Origin: an uncultured Micrococcales bacterium
GTDB lineage: Bacteria > Actinomycetota > Actinomycetes > Actinomycetales > Microbacteriaceae
Length of the DNA stretch: 14,881 nt
NCBI GenBank assembly: GCA_903824455.1
Contig: CAIJWY010000145.1
Coordinates: forward strand, 1-14,881
Direction: 5' to 3'
Part shown: positions 7,525 to 14,881 of the stretch, in pieces
Layout of the letters: each line of letters begins with the position of its first letter
How positions within the stretch are numbered: the stretch's first letter is position 1
The notes under the pieces: generated by a model
The model's input: the letters and a program-made list of their open reading frames with translations, nothing else
What the model was told of the DNA's origin: nothing
Databases searched by the model: none
Program-made: the position numbers and the translations under genes

Positions 7525-8375
7525 CCGTTTATCGCCTTCACGTTCAAGTTGTCGATCAATCGAACTTCTCCCACCTTGGCTGCCACGATGATTTTCGCGG
7601 GTCCGCGGTGTTTGTCGTCGACCGGTCGGAAGAGTTGCGGATCAATTACCGCTAGGTATTCAAGTTTAGCCTTAGCGGCAGTTTCGATTGCTTTGGTGTG
7701 TTCGGCAATCACCTCAGAGACGGCAGCGCCGGCTTCCAGCTGGGTTTTCATTTGGCTTAGGTGGTGGTAAATGCTCTCGGCATCACTGCGTTCTTCCTGG
7801 CTTAGGAATCGGTTGCGGCTAGAGAGTGCCAGCCCGCTTTCCTCACGAAGGGTTGGGCCTTCAATGAACTCACAGTCGCGGAACCTGGCGCCGATAAGTT
7901 TTTTGACGATAAAAACCTGCTGGGCATCTTTTTCACCGAAAACCACCGCGTTTGGTTGCACGAGTTCCATTAGTCGGTTGACCACGGTGAGCATGCCATC
8001 GAAGTGACCTGGACGGCTGGCGCCTTCAAATGTTGAACCAACCACGCCAGCTCGTTGGGTGATTTCGGTTCCGTTTGGGTAGATCTCCTCAACGGTTGGG
8101 GCAAAAAGATACTGAGTCCCGTTGGCCTCGAGCAGTTCTTGATCCTCGTTCAAGGTTCTCGGGTATTTTTCGAAGTCTTCTTCTGGTCCGAACTGAAGCG
8201 GATTCACATAGATGCTGACCACCACTACGTCGCAGGATTTTTGGGCCAGTCGGATTAGGGAAATGTGACCCTGATGAAGCGCTCCCATGGTTGGCACGAA
8301 CCCGATCGTCTTACCTTCGGCTCGATCGATGTCGAGCAGCTTTTGTAATTCGTTGGCCGACTGAATTAGCTTCAT
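7521..8375 (-). CDS. panC: Pantoate-beta-alanine ligase (pantothenate synthetase)
   Basis: Joins pantoate and beta-alanine with ATP to give pantothenate, the vitamin B5 precursor of coenzyme A. The 284 residues are standard. The nucleotidyltransferase fold shows [10 protein letters not shown] (28-37, the HIGH-like motif), the pantoate-binding segment [12 protein letters not shown] (117-128), GEKDAQQ (147-153) and [13 protein letters not shown] (180-192, the KMSKS equivalent). The ATG start overlaps the stop of the DUF2520 gene (ATGA). A DUF2520-panC pair is common in actinobacteria, and DUF2520 proteins look like distant relatives of NADP-dependent reductases, which has led to speculation about a ketopantoate reductase role for the partner. 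No panB, panD or panE is present here. Confidence 0.97.
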   Translation of the reverse strand: MKLIQSANELQKLLDIDRAEGKTIGFVPTMGALHQGHISLIRLAQKSCDVVVVSIYVNPLQFGPEEDFEKYPRTLNEDQELLEANGTQYLFAPTVEEIYPNGTEITQRAGVVGSTFEGASRPGHFDGMLTVVNRLMELVQPNAVVFGEKDAQQVFIVKKLIGARFRDCEFIEGPTLREESGLALSSRNRFLSQEERSDAESIYHHLSQMKTQLEAGAAVSEVIAEHTKAIETAAKAKLEYLAVIDPQLFRPVDDKHRGPAKIIVAAKVGEVRLIDNLNVKAING

Positions 8376-9007
8376 TCGGTGTCGTCCAAGATGTGTTCTG
8401 GGTCTAAGCCGATGTGGCCGTTTGAGAGCGCTCGGTCGACCGAGCTTTTCACAACCGGACCGATGATGTCTCTGGCGTTTTCGATGCCGGCTTCTTCGAG
8501 AAGACCGATGGCTTGGCTAACCACCAACGCCGAAAAGTCTGAGGCCACTTGAAAACTTTCGGCATAGGCGGCTCTGGCTTCTTCGGGGATTATCACCGGT
8601 TCGCCGCCGATTTCGATGGCGAGAGCTTGCGCGATTGGAAGTGCGATCTTGGGGGCAGAAACCGCGATTCTGGCATCTCTCAAGCGTGGCAGGTCGATGC
8701 TGGTTCCGGTGAAGCGCATGGCCGGGTGGATAGCCAGAGGAATGGCTCCGGCCTTAGCTGCTGGCTCGAGCACCGAGTAGCCGAAGTCGGGTGAGGTGTG
8801 GGCAACCAGTTGACCGGCGCTCCAAATTCCAGCCTTGGCATAGCCTTCCACGGTTTTGGTTAGTTCTTCACTTGGGATTGCCAAAACGATCAGATCCGCG
8901 TCGAGTGAATCAATGGGAATGTGTTGCACGGCTTCAAGAGCCAGGGCAATGGTTTGACCAACCGGCCCGGAACCAACCACGTGAAAAGTTAGACGGCTTT
9001 CGGTCAC
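8372..9007 (-). CDS. DUF2520 / Rossmann-like protein, shortened
   Basis: A probable NAD(P)-binding protein related to prephenate dehydrogenase and 6-phosphogluconate dehydrogenase-like reductases; the substrate is not known. Residues 9-17 carry the dinucleotide loop (HVVGSGPVG), followed by LIVLAIPSEEL (39-49), the family stretch HPAMRFTGTS (94-103) and a helical C-terminal half (about 140-200) that forms the dimer domain in relatives. At 211 residues it is shorter than the 250-300 I expect: only about a dozen residues separate the first helix from LIVLAIP, so the second beta strand and helix of the Rossmann fold seem to be missing. The start is GTG (9005-9007), overlapping the previous stop as GTGA. 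It is coupled to panC, which suggests a link with pantothenate synthesis. Confidence 0.85.
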   Translation of the reverse strand: MTESRLTFHVVGSGPVGQTIALALEAVQHIPIDSLDADLIVLAIPSEELTKTVEGYAKAGIWSAGQLVAHTSPDFGYSVLEPAAKAGAIPLAIHPAMRFTGTSIDLPRLRDARIAVSAPKIALPIAQALAIEIGGEPVIIPEEARAAYAESFQVASDFSALVVSQAIGLLEEAGIENARDIIGPVVKSSVDRALSNGHIGLDPEHILDDTE

Positions 9008-9477
9008 GCTGCATCACCGTCGCGGTCGGGAGGTATGCGAAATAGGTTTTCAACCACGATGCCAACCACGGTCATGGTGATTGCCCCGAGGATTCCAAGA
9101 ACCGGGGTCAGAAACGATGTGGTCTGCGGAACTAAAAGTTGATAAACCAGAATGGCACTTTGCCAGCCAACAAAAATGCCGCCGGTTAGCGAAACCGATT
9201 TGGCGAAAGCCAGCGAACGAATGGCATAGTTTGAGTCGACCGGCTTCGGGCGCACGCCTTTGCTATCGAGGAACTTCTTTAGAGCACTTCGGTAGCGAGT
9301 GATTGGAATGGCTGAAAGAAAAAGGATTAGCGCAAGCGACGGCTGAATCAAGACGATATTGATCGCCACGGTTGGAGCGGGTAGTCCGTTGCCAACCAGT
9401 AGCTGAATTACAAAAAAGCCGACGACGGCAACAATGAGAGCAATTCCGGCCAGGTTGGTGAGTTTGGTTGGTTTCAA
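9004..9477 (-). CDS. DUF3180 four-helix membrane protein
   Basis: A 157-residue integral membrane protein of the actinobacterial DUF3180 family, function unknown. Four hydrophobic segments are visible at about 9-29, 36-59, 94-115 and 122-146. A basic loop (RYRSALKKFLDSKGVRPKP, 61-79) lies between helices 2 and 3, presumably cytoplasmic, and the tail ends RIPPDRDGDAA as is typical of the family. The start is TTG (9475-9477), chosen because a strong Shine-Dalgarno stands in front of it and because it leaves one base after the folK stop. Its place between folK and the DUF2520-panC pair is conserved in many actinobacteria, but nothing in the sequence shows a direct role in folate synthesis. Confidence 0.88.
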   Translation of the reverse strand: MKPTKLTNLAGIALIVAVVGFFVIQLLVGNGLPAPTVAINIVLIQPSLALILFLSAIPITRYRSALKKFLDSKGVRPKPVDSNYAIRSLAFAKSVSLTGGIFVGWQSAILVYQLLVPQTTSFLTPVLGILGAITMTVVGIVVENLFRIPPDRDGDAA

Positions 9478-9478
9478 A

Positions 9479-9967
9479 CTAGACCTCCCAAACTTGCGAC
9501 TTCAGGTCTTCCGCGAGAGCTGCCACCGAACCGTGCCCGAGCAGTTTTGCGCTCGGATCCATGGCGGCCCAGGGAACTACCACGAAGGCACGTTCGTAGG
9601 CTCTCGGGTGAGGCAAGGTTAGGCGCTTGCCGTCTTTGATGAGATTTCCATAGGTAATGATATCGATGTCGAGCGTTCGCGAACCCCAGCGTTCCAAACG
9701 CACCCGTCCGTGGCTGGTTTCGATTTCGCGAAGCTTGGTAAGTAAGACACCTGGCTTCAGCACGGTTTCGATTTGAATCACGCCGTTTAGGTAGCGCGGT
9801 GCCTTTTCGTCGATGCCCTCTGCCGTGGCGGCGAAGCTCTCGAACAGCGGTGATTTCTTGATTACCTCAACGCCTTCGAGGGCCTTGATGTGCTTGATTG
9901 CCGACTTGATGGTCTTCTGGCGGTCACCGAGGTTTCCACCTATCGCCAGAACCGCCTGCTCAGGCAT
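9479..9967 (-). CDS. folK: Hydroxymethyl-dihydropterin pyrophosphokinase (HPPK)
   Basis: Transfers pyrophosphate from ATP to 6-hydroxymethyl-7,8-dihydropterin, giving the substrate of dihydropteroate synthase. The 162 residues are the normal single-domain length. The N-terminus has IGGNLGDR (9-16); the central signature RWGSRTLDIDI (93-103) holds the two magnesium-binding aspartates (100 and 102); LPHPRAYERAFV (118-129) is the conserved substrate and ATP contact region. The ATG at 9965-9967 lies inside the end of folB, an 8-base overlap, with an AAGGGA Shine-Dalgarno-like sequence just upstream. It acts after folB and supplies folP; all three are in this operon. Identification is secure. Confidence 0.97.
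   Translation of the reverse strand: MPEQAVLAIGGNLGDRQKTIKSAIKHIKALEGVEVIKKSPLFESFAATAEGIDEKAPRYLNGVIQIETVLKPGVLLTKLREIETSHGRVRLERWGSRTLDIDIITYGNLIKDGKRLTLPHPRAYERAFVVVPWAAMDPSAKLLGHGSVAALAEDLKSQVWEV
9483..9489 (-). promoter_or_regulatory. Strong ribosome binding site deciding a TTG start
   Basis: GGGAGGT on the minus strand lies within the last codons of folK, and its GGAGG core is 6 bases from the TTG at 9475-9477. No ATG or GTG is equally well placed, so it fixes the DUF3180 start. Confidence 0.75.
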
Positions 9968-10337
9968 TCTTTCCCTTGAGGGTTACCGACACGTCTTCAA
10001 AGTCGTAGGGAATTGGAGCGTTTGGCTTGTGAACCGTGACTTTCGCTTTCTTCACCAGCCCGGAAAGTGAGCCTCCGGCAAAGTTGAGACAAATGTCAAG
10101 CAGGCGCTGAGCCAAGGTTTCAAGTAGGTCAACCGGGTGGCTCTTGGCGGCCTCAACCAGTGCTTTGGCTAAATCGCCATAGTGAACCGTGTGGCTTAGG
10201 TCATCGGTGAAACTGGACTTACCTTCAACCCAGAGGGTCACGTCGATGTAAAAGTCTTGGCCGTTCTGTCTTTCAAAATCGAATACGCCGTGGTGTGCGT
10301 AAACCCGCAAACCTTTGATTTTGATTTTGTGTGACAT
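9960..10337 (-). CDS. folB: Dihydroneopterin aldolase
   Basis: Cleaves 7,8-dihydroneopterin to 6-hydroxymethyl-7,8-dihydropterin and glycolaldehyde. The 125-residue product is the normal size of the small tunnelling-fold subunit, which works as an octamer. Conserved positions visible are HHGVFDFERQNGQDF (15-29) with Glu22, LLETLA (71-76) with Glu73 for pterin anchoring, and VHKPNAPI (102-109) with Lys104, the catalytic lysine. The ATG (10335-10337) follows the folP stop by 3 bases. The end overlaps folK by 8 bases. Identification is secure. Confidence 0.96.
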   Translation of the reverse strand: MSHKIKIKGLRVYAHHGVFDFERQNGQDFYIDVTLWVEGKSSFTDDLSHTVHYGDLAKALVEAAKSHPVDLLETLAQRLLDICLNFAGGSLSGLVKKAKVTVHKPNAPIPYDFEDVSVTLKGKNA

Positions 10338-10340
10338 AAC

Positions 10341-11114
10341 TCAATTCTGCCTTGCCACAGTGGTTCGCACGTTGTGAACTCGAAGTCCCCAGAACGAATG
10401 TTTTTTGGTGAGTTCAGCCAAAAGTTCGGCGGTTGCTTCATCTCTTGCCTCGAGCGAGTCTTCGCCTTCGATCCTGGCTGCGATGAACCGCTTGCGCGAT
10501 GGACCAATCAAGATTGGCAGACCCAATTTCTCGAGTTCTCCTAGCTCGTCTAGCAGTTGCCAATTCTGTTCCACGTCTTTGGCAAAGCCCAGGCCTGGGT
10601 CAATTACTATTTTGGTGACTCCGGCCGCCTTGGCTAAATTCACCTGCACTAGTAGCTCGTTGGCCACTTCGGCTCCGATGTTTTGGTACTGGTTCAGCTG
10701 ATCCATTTCGGTGCTGTGGCCTCGCCAGTGAGAAATGATCAGTGTGCTTGAGGTTTTGGCGGCCACCTCGAAGATTCGAGGGTCGTTTCTGCCCCCGGAG
10801 ACATCGTTGATAATTGTGGCTCCGGCTGCCACCGCGGCCTCTGCGGTTTCCGAGTTCATGGTGTCGATGGAAATCTCGGCACCGAGGTTTCTGATGGCTT
10901 GAATTACCGGAATCACTCTCGCGATTTCGAGTTCGATCGGAACTCTCACGGCACCGGGACGAGTTGATTCGCCACCGATGTCGAGAATGTCGGCTCCTTC
11001 AGAAATCAGGAGTTTGGCCTGGGCAACCGCCGCCTCGACACTTTCAAACTTTCCGCCATCGCTAAAGGAATCGGGCGTGATGTTGAGCACGCCCATGATC
11101 AGTGGCTTGGTCAT
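10341..11114 (-). CDS. folP: Dihydropteroate synthase
   Basis: Condenses hydroxymethyl-dihydropterin pyrophosphate with p-aminobenzoate to dihydropteroate; this is the sulfonamide target. The 257-residue TIM barrel is slightly short but complete. Motifs in order are MGVLNITPDSFSDGG (7-21), DIGGESTRPGA (45-55), the IDTMNSE strand (83-89), INDVSGG (102-108), IDPGLGFAK (171-179), GPSRKRF (204-210, with the substrate-binding SRK) and the closing RVHNVR (245-250). The ATG overlaps the folE stop by 4 bases (ATGA), giving tight coupling. The protein starts right at the first barrel strand, as in other actinobacteria. I see no insertion in the loops where sulfonamide-resistance changes are usually found, but that does not establish susceptibility. 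Confidence 0.97.
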   Translation of the reverse strand: MTKPLIMGVLNITPDSFSDGGKFESVEAAVAQAKLLISEGADILDIGGESTRPGAVRVPIELEIARVIPVIQAIRNLGAEISIDTMNSETAEAAVAAGATIINDVSGGRNDPRIFEVAAKTSSTLIISHWRGHSTEMDQLNQYQNIGAEVANELLVQVNLAKAAGVTKIVIDPGLGFAKDVEQNWQLLDELGELEKLGLPILIGPSRKRFIAARIEGEDSLEARDEATAELLAELTKKHSFWGLRVHNVRTTVARQN

Positions 11115-11665
11115 TTGCTGATTAGCGCCATTACTTCGGCGCGAGCTGCCGGTTCACCGTAGCAGCCTCGAGCCGCCATGGTCACAGTGTTGGCTTCTGG
11201 TTGGCGAGCGCCACGCGAAACCACGCAGTGGTGCCTGGCCTCAATCACCACAACTATGCCTTTTGTTGCCAGCCCAGTTTCGAGGGCATCGGCAATCTGA
11301 GCGGTGAGGTTTTCTTGAAGCTGCGGTCTCGCGCCAATTAGCTCAACCAGTTTCGGTAGTCGGCCGAGGCCGATCACCCGATCGCTCGGTAGGTAGGCGA
11401 TGTGGGCAACTCCGGTAAACGGAAGGAGGTGGTGTTCGCACATGGAAACGAATTCGATGTCTTTTAGGATCACAACTTCGATATGTTCAGCCGGGAAGGT
11501 TTCGGCAAGCACCGCCAAAGGGTCTTGGTCTATTCCTTTGAAAAACTCAGCATAGGCTTCGGCAAACTTATCCGGGGTTGCCGCCAATTCGCTTCGAGTA
11601 GGGTCTTCACCGATAGCCGAAATGAGTTCGACCACCGCGCGCTTCACCCGCTCGGAATCAAACAT
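11111..11665 (-). CDS. folE: GTP cyclohydrolase I
   Basis: Opens and rearranges GTP to 7,8-dihydroneopterin triphosphate, the first step of folate synthesis. The 184 residues match the zinc-dependent FolE1 type. MCEHHLLPF (75-83) supplies Cys76 and His79 as zinc ligands and His78 as a catalytic residue; ARHHCVVSRGARQ (143-155) supplies catalytic His145 and the third zinc ligand Cys147. RLPKLVELIGARPQLQENLT (102-121) is the conserved helix near the GTP site. The ATG (11663-11665) follows the ftsH stop by 2 bases without a Shine-Dalgarno of its own, so expression probably depends on ftsH translation. All zinc and catalytic residues are present. Confidence 0.97.
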   Translation of the reverse strand: MFDSERVKRAVVELISAIGEDPTRSELAATPDKFAEAYAEFFKGIDQDPLAVLAETFPAEHIEVVILKDIEFVSMCEHHLLPFTGVAHIAYLPSDRVIGLGRLPKLVELIGARPQLQENLTAQIADALETGLATKGIVVVIEARHHCVVSRGARQPEANTVTMAARGCYGEPAARAEVMALISK

Positions 11666-11667
11666 CG

Positions 11668-13647
11668 TTACGCCTTTGGCTTCGACTTTGGCTTCGCCTT
11701 GACCTTTGGCGCTGGCGAAAGGTCTAACTTTGGGGCACGCTTCTTAGGGATCGCAATCGGAGCGATGTTGGAAACCGGTCTGGTTTTCTTGGAAAGCCAC
11801 TGAGTGCGCTTTGGAAGCTTCTTTACCGCTTTGAAGATTTTGGCAATCTCATCGAAGTTCAAAGTTTCGTTTTCCATCAAAGCCTTGGCGGTGGCATCGA
11901 GAACCTTGCGATTCAAAGTGAGAGCGCGGTGGGCCTCATCTTGTGCGCTGTCGAGAATTGCTCGAATTTCGGCATCGATAATCTGTGCGGTGGCTTCGCT
12001 GTATTCCTTGGTCTGAGCCATGTCGCGGCCGATGAACACCTCGCCGCCGTTGGAGAAGCTAACCGAACCGAGGGTTGAAGAGAAACCGTACTGGGTAACC
12101 ATTGCTCGGGCGATGCTGGTTGCCTTCTCAAAGTCGTTTGAGGCACCGGTGGTTGGGTCGTGGAAGATGATCTCTTCGGCAACGCGTCCACCCATGGCAT
12201 AGGCAATCTGGTCGAGAAGTTGGTTACGTGAAACCGAGTAACGATCTTCCAAAGGCAACACCATGGTGTAACCGAGAGCGCGACCGCGAGGCATGATGGT
12301 GATCTTGCTGACCGGGTCGGAGTGGTTTAGCGAAGCTGCCACCAAGGCGTGACCGGCTTCGTGGTAAGCGGTGTTGAGTCGCTCCTGCTCCTGCATCAAT
12401 CGCGATTTCTTCTGCGGGCCACCGATTACGCGATCGATTGACTCGTCGAGAATTTCGTTGGTGATCTGCTTGAGGCTCAGGCGAGCGGTGAGCAGAGCAG
12501 CCTCGTTCAACACGTTGGCTAGGTCGGCGCCGGTGAATCCAGGAGTGCGTCTGGCAACCATCGAAAGGTCAACGTCGTCTTTGAGCGGCTTACCGGCAGA
12601 GTGAACCTTCAAAATCTCAGTGCGACCGTTTAGGTCTGGAGCGGTAACCCCGATCTGACGGTCGAAGCGGCCAGGGCGAAGGAGAGCCGGGTCTAAAACG
12701 TCTGGTCGGTTGGTGGCTGCAATCAGGATGATCCCGGTGTTCTCTTCGAACCCGTCCATCTCAACCAGCAACTGGTTCAGGGTTTGTTCGCGCTCATCGT
12801 TACCGCCACCGATACCGGCACCGCGGTGACGACCTACGGCATCGATTTCGTCGACGAAGATGATTGCCGGGGCACTCTGCTTGGCCTGATTGAACAGGTC
12901 GCGAACGCGAGACGCACCAACACCAACAAACATTTCCACAAAGTCGGAACCGGAGATGCTGAAGAACGGAACGCCAGCCTCGCCAGCCACCGCCTTGGCG
13001 ATTAGCGTTTTACCGGTTCCCGGAGGGCCGTAGAGCAAAACTCCTCGAGGGATTTTGGCGCCTAGGGCCTGGAACTTCTTCGGCTCCTTTAGGAAGTCTT
13101 TGATTTCTTGTAGCTCTTCGATTGCCTCATCGGCACCGGCCACGTCTTTGAAAGTTATTTTTGAAGTCTCTTTATTGGCAAGCTTGGCGCGAGACTTTCC
13201 AAAGTTCATGGCTCGGCTGTTACCGCCACCGGCTCCAGACATTAGGAAATAAAAGATTCCACCGATCAGCAGGATCGGGAAGATGGTGCCCAGCAGGCTT
13301 AGATACCAGGGGGTGTTCGGCACTTCGTCGTTGAAACCGTCGACGATGTTGGCGTCGGAGACTGCCTGAGCAACTGCCGGTCCTCGCTGCGAAATGTAGA
13401 AGAACTGAACGTGATCGCTCTTGGTTTTGCTGTCCTTGCCAATCAAAACAATGTCGACGCGCTGTTCTCCGTCGTAGATTTTTACAGTCTTGGCTTTGCT
13501 GTCTTGGATCAGCTGGAGGCCGTAACTGGTGTCTACCTTTTGGAAGGTAACGGTTGATCCGAGCGACGAGCCGATGAAAATGGCAACAATGGCAAGCGCG
13601 ATCCAGAGAACTGGACCCTTCAAGAGTTTCTTCAGGTTTTCAGACAA
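11668..13647 (-). CDS. ftsH: FtsH, membrane-bound AAA+ zinc metalloprotease
   Basis: FtsH extracts and degrades unneeded or misfolded membrane proteins and some cytoplasmic regulators. The 659 residues contain TM helix 1 (about 12-30), an extracytoplasmic domain (31-112), TM helix 2 (113-137) and the AAA+ domain: Walker A GPPGTGKT (207-214), pore loop MFVGVG with aromatic Phe240 (239-244), Walker [10 protein letters not shown] (262-270), and a second region of homology ending in arginine fingers 327 and 330. The protease domain has HEAGH (429-433) and the third zinc ligand Asp505. The tail from about 607 is rich in Lys, Pro and Ala and ends [10 protein letters not shown]. The start is TTG (13645-13647), supported by GGGAGAGG upstream and the usual distance to TM1. 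It opens the ftsH-fol-pan-lysS unit. Confidence 0.97.
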   Translation of the reverse strand: MSENLKKLLKGPVLWIALAIVAIFIGSSLGSTVTFQKVDTSYGLQLIQDSKAKTVKIYDGEQRVDIVLIGKDSKTKSDHVQFFYISQRGPAVAQAVSDANIVDGFNDEVPNTPWYLSLLGTIFPILLIGGIFYFLMSGAGGGNSRAMNFGKSRAKLANKETSKITFKDVAGADEAIEELQEIKDFLKEPKKFQALGAKIPRGVLLYGPPGTGKTLIAKAVAGEAGVPFFSISGSDFVEMFVGVGASRVRDLFNQAKQSAPAIIFVDEIDAVGRHRGAGIGGGNDEREQTLNQLLVEMDGFEENTGIILIAATNRPDVLDPALLRPGRFDRQIGVTAPDLNGRTEILKVHSAGKPLKDDVDLSMVARRTPGFTGADLANVLNEAALLTARLSLKQITNEILDESIDRVIGGPQKKSRLMQEQERLNTAYHEAGHALVAASLNHSDPVSKITIMPRGRALGYTMVLPLEDRYSVSRNQLLDQIAYAMGGRVAEEIIFHDPTTGASNDFEKATSIARAMVTQYGFSSTLGSVSFSNGGEVFIGRDMAQTKEYSEATAQIIDAEIRAILDSAQDEAHRALTLNRKVLDATAKALMENETLNFDEIAKIFKAVKKLPKRTQWLSKKTRPVSNIAPIAIPKKRAPKLDLSPAPKVKAKPKSKPKA

Positions 13648-13747
13648 AGACTTAGGCCTCTCCCAATTAGTTGTGTAGGGGGAATAACATCTAGGCTACC
13701 GCCTGAACTTCCCCAAAAATTCAGTTGTTCGCCGAGGGGGTAAAAGT
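13648..13747 (-). promoter_or_regulatory. ftsH upstream region with probable promoter
   Basis: This 100-base gap between hpt and ftsH is the longest gene-free stretch of the window. TAGCCT (minus strand, 13698-13693) fits TANNNT and would give a leader of about 40 bases; no clear -35 box is seen. The region has alternating tracts on the minus strand: CCCCC (13740-13736), GGGGAA (13714-13709), TTCCCCC (13684-13678) and the GGGAGAGG ribosome site. GGGGAA and TTCCCC form a 6-base inverted pair that encloses AGGC-GGTA-GCCT, a smaller inverted repeat over the -10 box. I see no intrinsic terminator for hpt. Confidence 0.4.
13657..13664 (-). promoter_or_regulatory. Ribosome binding site supporting the ftsH TTG start
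   Basis: GGGAGAGG on the minus strand ends 9 bases before the TTG at 13645-13647. No ATG or GTG in the right frame is near it, so it selects TTG. The run can pair weakly with the UUCCC at the left part of the leader (minus strand, about 13684-13680). Confidence 0.65.
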
Positions 13748-14299
13748 CTATGAGTAGACCGATGGAGCCAAAACGGCCACTCCACGAAGTGTTCGGTAGC
13801 GTTCGGCATAGTCGAGACCGTAGCCAACCACGAATTCATTCGGGATATCGAAACCGACCAACATCACTTCGACCTCTACCTTGGCTGCAGCCGGCTTGCG
13901 AAGCAGCGCCACGATTTCAACCGAGGCAGCGCCACGAGCCTTTAGGTTGGCAACCAACCAAGACAGCGTGAGCCCGGAATCGATGATGTCTTCAACCACC
14001 AAAACGTGGCGACCGAGAACATCGGCATCGAGGTCTTTGAGGATTCGAACCACTCCCGAAGACTGGGTTCCGGAGCCGTAAGAAGAGACCGCCATCCAAT
14101 CCATAGTCACTGGAATCTGCATCGCCCGAGAAAGGTCGGCCATAACCATTACCGCGCCCTTGAGCACTCCAACCAGTAACAGCTCTTTGCCAACATACTT
14201 GGCATCAAGTTCGGCGGCCATTTCTTTTATTCTGACGTCGATCTGTTCGCCGGTGACCAGCACCTTCGTGATCTGGTCAGATACCTTTTCTAAATCCAC
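13748..14299 (-). CDS. hpt: Hypoxanthine phosphoribosyltransferase
   Basis: Salvages hypoxanthine (and usually guanine) by transfer to PRPP, forming IMP or GMP. The 183 residues match the bacterial HPRT family. Visible elements are LKGA (46-49) of the first PRPP-contact loop, the flexible loop SSYGSGT (72-78), the PRPP-binding signature VVEDIIDSGLTL (101-112) with acidic Glu103 and Asp104, RKP with base-contacting Lys135, and GFDIPNEFVVGYGLDYAERY (149-168). The start is GTG at 14297-14299, directly adjoining the tilS stop (TAAGTG), with GGAG about 10 bases before it inside tilS. The tilS-hpt-ftsH order is widely conserved in bacteria. Identification is secure. Confidence 0.96.
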   Translation of the reverse strand: MDLEKVSDQITKVLVTGEQIDVRIKEMAAELDAKYVGKELLLVGVLKGAVMVMADLSRAMQIPVTMDWMAVSSYGSGTQSSGVVRILKDLDADVLGRHVLVVEDIIDSGLTLSWLVANLKARGAASVEIVALLRKPAAAKVEVEVMLVGFDIPNEFVVGYGLDYAERYRTLRGVAVLAPSVYS

Positions 14300-14881
14300 T
14301 TAGCAAGCTCCAGGTTTGAGTGTGTTTGTGCTTCTTAGAACGATTGTTTCGCCCGTTCTCTCTACTCTAATGCTTGGCACTGCCAGAGGTTTCTGCCCGT
14401 GCCAATTAGTTACCAGACGATCGATTTCGAGCACGTGGCTGCGATGCAGGTGCCCTCCGAGAGTGGTTCCGGCCAAGCGGATTACTCGGTAGCGAATGGC
14501 CGGCGCCAAATCCGCGAGCGCTTTCACCGCAATGGTGAGCGAGTTCGATCCGGCTTTCACAATTTCTTGGTAAGCGTGCTCGGCTAGGTGATCGAGCACC
14601 TCATCGTCTTCACGAAGTTGATCGGCGGTTCTAGCCAAAGCTTCGGTAATGCCCGGTCCGAGTTCCTTTTCTAATACCGGCAGAACCGCTTCGCGCACTC
14701 GAACCCTGGCAAACCGCTCTTCGGTGTTGTGGGGGTCATCCCAAGCTTCCAGCCCGGCATCCAGGCAAGCCTGCACCGTGGTCTCACGCGTGATTCCCAG
14801 CATCGGCCTCAGGTATCGACCGGTCAGTTCGGCCATGCCGCTCAAACTTCTGGCGCCGGCACCTCTTGCCAAACCGAGTAG
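14300..14881 (-). CDS. tilS: tRNA(Ile)-lysidine synthase, C-terminal part (partial)
   Basis: TilS converts the wobble cytidine of tRNA-Ile(CAU) to lysidine so that it reads AUA codons. The frame stays open through the right edge, so the N-terminal PP-loop domain with SGGxDS lies outside; 193 codons plus stop are visible. The first visible residues, LLGLARGAGARSLSGM, are the conserved helix and loop that follow the PP-loop core, and RPMLGITRETTVQACLDAG with WDDPHNTEERFARVRVRE is the characteristic substrate-binding stretch. The rest is the helical C-terminal region, ending LKPGAC. There is no separate large C-terminal domain, as in the shorter actinobacterial enzymes. It runs directly into hpt. 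Confidence 0.92.
   Translation of the reverse strand, partial: LLGLARGAGARSLSGMAELTGRYLRPMLGITRETTVQACLDAGLEAWDDPHNTEERFARVRVREAVLPVLEKELGPGITEALARTADQLREDDEVLDHLAEHAYQEIVKAGSNSLTIAVKALADLAPAIRYRVIRLAGTTLGGHLHRSHVLEIDRLVTNWHGQKPLAVPSIRVERTGETIVLRSTNTLKPGAC

Noticed and set aside
9960..9967. Possible frameshift at the folB-folK overlap
   Set aside because: Both proteins are complete at each end and have normal lengths; an 8-base overlap is ordinary in this operon.
13667..13690. Possible seven-codon leader peptide (MLFPLHN) before ftsH
   Set aside because: It has no ribosome site, and the proposed TAGCCT promoter would start transcription after its ATG. No run of regulatory codons is visible.
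1..14881. Mobile elements, CRISPR arrays, tRNA or rRNA genes, phage or toxin-antitoxin modules
   Set aside because: No terminal inverted repeats, direct repeats, transposase motifs or tRNA-like folds were seen, and almost every base is accounted for by core genes.

Overview
The window reads as an ordinary, very compact piece of actinobacterial core chromosome. The gene families point that way: the DUF3180 and DUF2520 genes beside folK and panC, the short Rv2747-type N-acetylglutamate synthase, the tilS-hpt-ftsH-folE-folP-folB-folK order, and a ClpC with a ClgR-like operator. Mid-range base composition, near-zero intergenic space and shortened proteins suggest a streamlined Microbacteriaceae member (for example the freshwater Rhodoluna/Aquiluna type), but that placement is inference. 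I see no mobile element, CRISPR array, rRNA, tRNA or tandem repeat. The longest stretch without a gene is 100 bases.

Layout. Bases 1-47 hold the last codons of an unidentified + strand gene that ends against proC (-, 48-878). A 52-base divergent promoter region separates proC from radA (+, 931-2268), the only complete + strand gene. RadA meets, tail to tail with no spacer, the end of a long minus-strand series. Read in its direction of transcription (right to left) the series is: tilS (partial), hpt, a 100-base gap, ftsH, folE, folP, folB, folK, a DUF3180 membrane protein, a DUF2520 Rossmann protein, panC, lysS, a 55-residue membrane protein, a 54-base gap, clpC, argA, and a membrane-anchored protein of unknown function. 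Inside the two blocks neighbours overlap by 1-8 bases or are 1-3 bases apart, so each block is very probably one operon with translational coupling.

Function. The ftsH block joins membrane protein quality control, four steps of folate synthesis (GTP cyclohydrolase I, dihydroneopterin aldolase, HPPK and dihydropteroate synthase), pantothenate synthesis and lysyl-tRNA synthetase. The clpC block carries the Clp unfoldase with an arginine-pathway acetyltransferase. tilS and hpt serve tRNA-Ile modification and purine salvage.

Regulation. Three genes that start transcription units (proC, radA, clpC) have no convincing Shine-Dalgarno sequence but each has a TANNNT hexamer exactly 6 bases before its start codon, the arrangement expected of leaderless mRNAs. 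ftsH and the DUF3180 gene instead use TTG starts behind strong Shine-Dalgarno sequences. A ClgR-like box lies upstream of clpC inside a perfect 17-base palindrome that also holds the stop codon of the small membrane protein.

I did not find an undescribed system. The points most worth checking are the small lysS-clpC membrane protein, the multifunctional palindrome, the leaderless promoter set, the shortened DUF2520 Rossmann domain and the G/C-tract leader of ftsH.
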